This document shows positions 62,951 to 64,000 of a stretch of 64,000 nt of DNA, piece by piece (position 1 is the stretch's first letter; each line of letters begins with the position of its first letter). The DNA comes from Trichothermofontia sichuanensis B231 (GTDB taxonomy: Bacteria; Cyanobacteriota; Cyanobacteriia; B231), in assembly GCF_026240635.1 (NCBI RefSeq), contig NZ_CP110848.1, positions 808,501 to 872,500 of the forward strand, read 5' to 3'. A program made the translations under genes and the position numbers. The notes beneath the pieces are model-generated. The model was given only the letters and a program-made list of their open reading frames with translations, did no database searches and was not told the DNA's origin.

Positions 62951-64000
62951 ATGAGTGTAGAGCAAGAACTAGAGCAAACCATCCTCGATTTCACGGCGAT
63001 TCAGGCGAATCTCCACTATAAACATGCCCAGGATGCCTTGCGCGAGTTGCTGGTGCGGCTAGATCTCACTCCCCAGGAGCAAGCGGGACTGGAGCCGGAA
63101 ATTCGAGGACTGATCCAGATGCTAGATAAGCTGGAGCGATCGGTGATCCACATCGCGGCCTTTGGCATGGTGGGTCGGGGCAAGTCGTCCTTGCTAAATG
63201 CACTGGTGGGACGGGCGGTGTTTGCAACCGGGCCAACGCATGGGGTAACCCGATCAATCCAACGGGTGGATTGGCAAGTTGAACGGGAAAACTTGGCGGG
63301 CAGTCCCCGTGCGGATGAGGATGCTCCCGCAACGTCGCCATCAGCGCCTCCCACGATTGTGCGGGTAACGTTACCCGGGACGGGCAATGCCCAGATTCAA
63401 CTCATTGATACGCCTGGTATTGATGAAGTTGCGGGGGAACAACGGGAACAACTGGCCAAACGCTTAGCCCGACAGGCAGACTTGATCCTGTTTGTGATTA
63501 CGGGGGATATGACACGGGTCGAACACCAGGCGCTTTCGGAATTACGACAGGCGAGTAAACCGATTCTCCTGGTGTTTAACAAGGTAGATCAGTATCCGGA
63601 TACCGATCGCGATCTGATCTACGCCACGATTCGCGATCAACGGGTGCGGGAACTTCTCTCACCCGATGAAATTGTGATGGCGGCGGCAGCCCCCCTCGTG
63701 CCACAACTGGTCCAACGGGATGGCCAGACTCGGGTGCAATTGCAACCGGGTGCCCCCCAAGTAGAAGCCCTGAAGTTGAAAATTTTAGAAATTCTCGATC
63801 GTGAAGGCAAAGCCCTGATTGCCCTGAACACCATGCTCTATGCCGATGAGGTGAATGAGCAGGTCGTGCAACGTAAATTAGAAATTCGGGAGCAGGCGGC
63901 AAATCAGATTATCTGGAATGCGGTGATGATGAAGGCGCTGGCGATCGCCCTTAATCCGGTCACGGTCGTGGATATTTTCAGCGGGGCGATTATTGATGTT
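62951..64000 (+). CDS. Dynamin/Era-like GTPase, partial (3' end beyond window)
   Basis: The first 350 codons of an open frame that runs to the window edge without a stop. A helical N-terminus (about 1-70) precedes a GTPase domain. The P-loop GMVGRGKSSLLNAL lies near residue 72 (G1), a Thr in the THGVTRSIQRV region could serve as G2, G3 is IDTPGIDEV, and G4 is NKVD in LLVFNKVDQYP. A hydrophobic segment starts near residue 330 (MMKALAIALNPVTVVDIF), as in cyanobacterial DUF697-type GTP-binding proteins. These are likely membrane-associated, with unknown function. The ATG at 62951 lies 164 bp after rpsU, beyond its terminator. Confidence 0.85.
   Translation, partial: MSVEQELEQTILDFTAIQANLHYKHAQDALRELLVRLDLTPQEQAGLEPEIRGLIQMLDKLERSVIHIAAFGMVGRGKSSLLNALVGRAVFATGPTHGVTRSIQRVDWQVERENLAGSPRADEDAPATSPSAPPTIVRVTLPGTGNAQIQLIDTPGIDEVAGEQREQLAKRLARQADLILFVITGDMTRVEHQALSELRQASKPILLVFNKVDQYPDTDRDLIYATIRDQRVRELLSPDEIVMAAAAPLVPQLVQRDGQTRVQLQPGAPQVEALKLKILEILDREGKALIALNTMLYADEVNEQVVQRKLEIREQAANQIIWNAVMMKALAIALNPVTVVDIFSGAIIDV

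Overview
The window comes from a cyanobacterium. It carries photosynthesis and NDH-1 genes in cyanobacterial arrangements: an ndhA-ndhI-ndhG-ndhE cluster, ndhO, petM, the phycobilisome-degradation factor nblB and thf1/psb29. It also has cyanobacteria-specific conserved proteins (DUF3531, the DUF7219-like protein, the GNAT/Ycf52-like enzyme) and a very high density of the CGATCG/GCGATCGC (HIP1) word. The species cannot be fixed from this sequence. Base composition looks fairly even along the window, apart from AT-rich spacers near 8.9-9.1, 41.5-41.7 and 59.05-59.15 kb.

Layout. 0.2-8.6 kb: minus-strand housekeeping genes (cinA, a WecA/MraY-type transferase, glyA, a pentapeptide-repeat membrane protein, a CBS protein with nblB, mdh, ndhO) with a structured plus-strand RNA candidate at 7.15-7.32 kb. 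9.1-18.2 kb: a signalling/secretion block. A STAND/NB-ARC-type NTPase, a zinc-ribbon Ser/Thr kinase with TPRs and a small secreted protein face a secreted CHAT-protease/TPR protein and a TPS-type filamentous-haemagglutinin adhesin. 18.7-23.6 kb: a metallophosphoesterase, trmB, DUF3531, GNAT, an ACT-domain protein and an alpha/beta hydrolase. 23.9-27.9 kb: ndhA-I-G-E followed tightly by NAD kinase. 28-31.1 kb: a broken TAXI-type binding-protein gene, pdxA-coaX, and the tiny petM gene. 31.4-37.6 kb: a Cache-HAMP histidine kinase, a very unusual acidic-repeat protein with a C-terminal membrane segment plus helix-turn-helix, and thf1. 37.8-48.5 kb: an SH3 protein, a class A beta-lactamase-fold protein, a GGCT-like protein, pgk, a universal stress protein, an FHA-GAF-adenylate cyclase, a second Ser/Thr kinase-TPR protein and an alpha/beta hydrolase. 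49.3-54.4 kb: metG, a NYN/LabA-like protein, lptC, mazG and a DUF7219-like gene. 55-61.5 kb: a membrane protein, a transglutaminase, dtd, a GHL10 protein, a pilin-like G/H protein and bioB. 61.6-64 kb: a decayed xisH/xisI pair, rpsU and the 5' part of a GTPase gene that runs off the window.

The intergenic spacers are the most unusual part. They are colonised by several families of short non-autonomous repeats. Family A is about 101-107 bp, has TIRs starting TATAGTCATT or TATGGTCAAT, and occurs as five near-complete copies and one degraded one. Family B is 143 bp with TIR GGGWGCATCTCA and has clear 8-9 bp target duplications at three loci. Families C and D form a modular composite into which B has inserted. 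A 45-nt perfect or near-perfect hairpin family lies close to both window edges. No transposase, tRNA, rRNA or CRISPR array was found. The strongest candidates for something undescribed are the acidic-repeat/HTH membrane protein and the family B elements with their nested insertion. The STAND-kinase/CHAT-TPS neighbourhood is worth comparative analysis.
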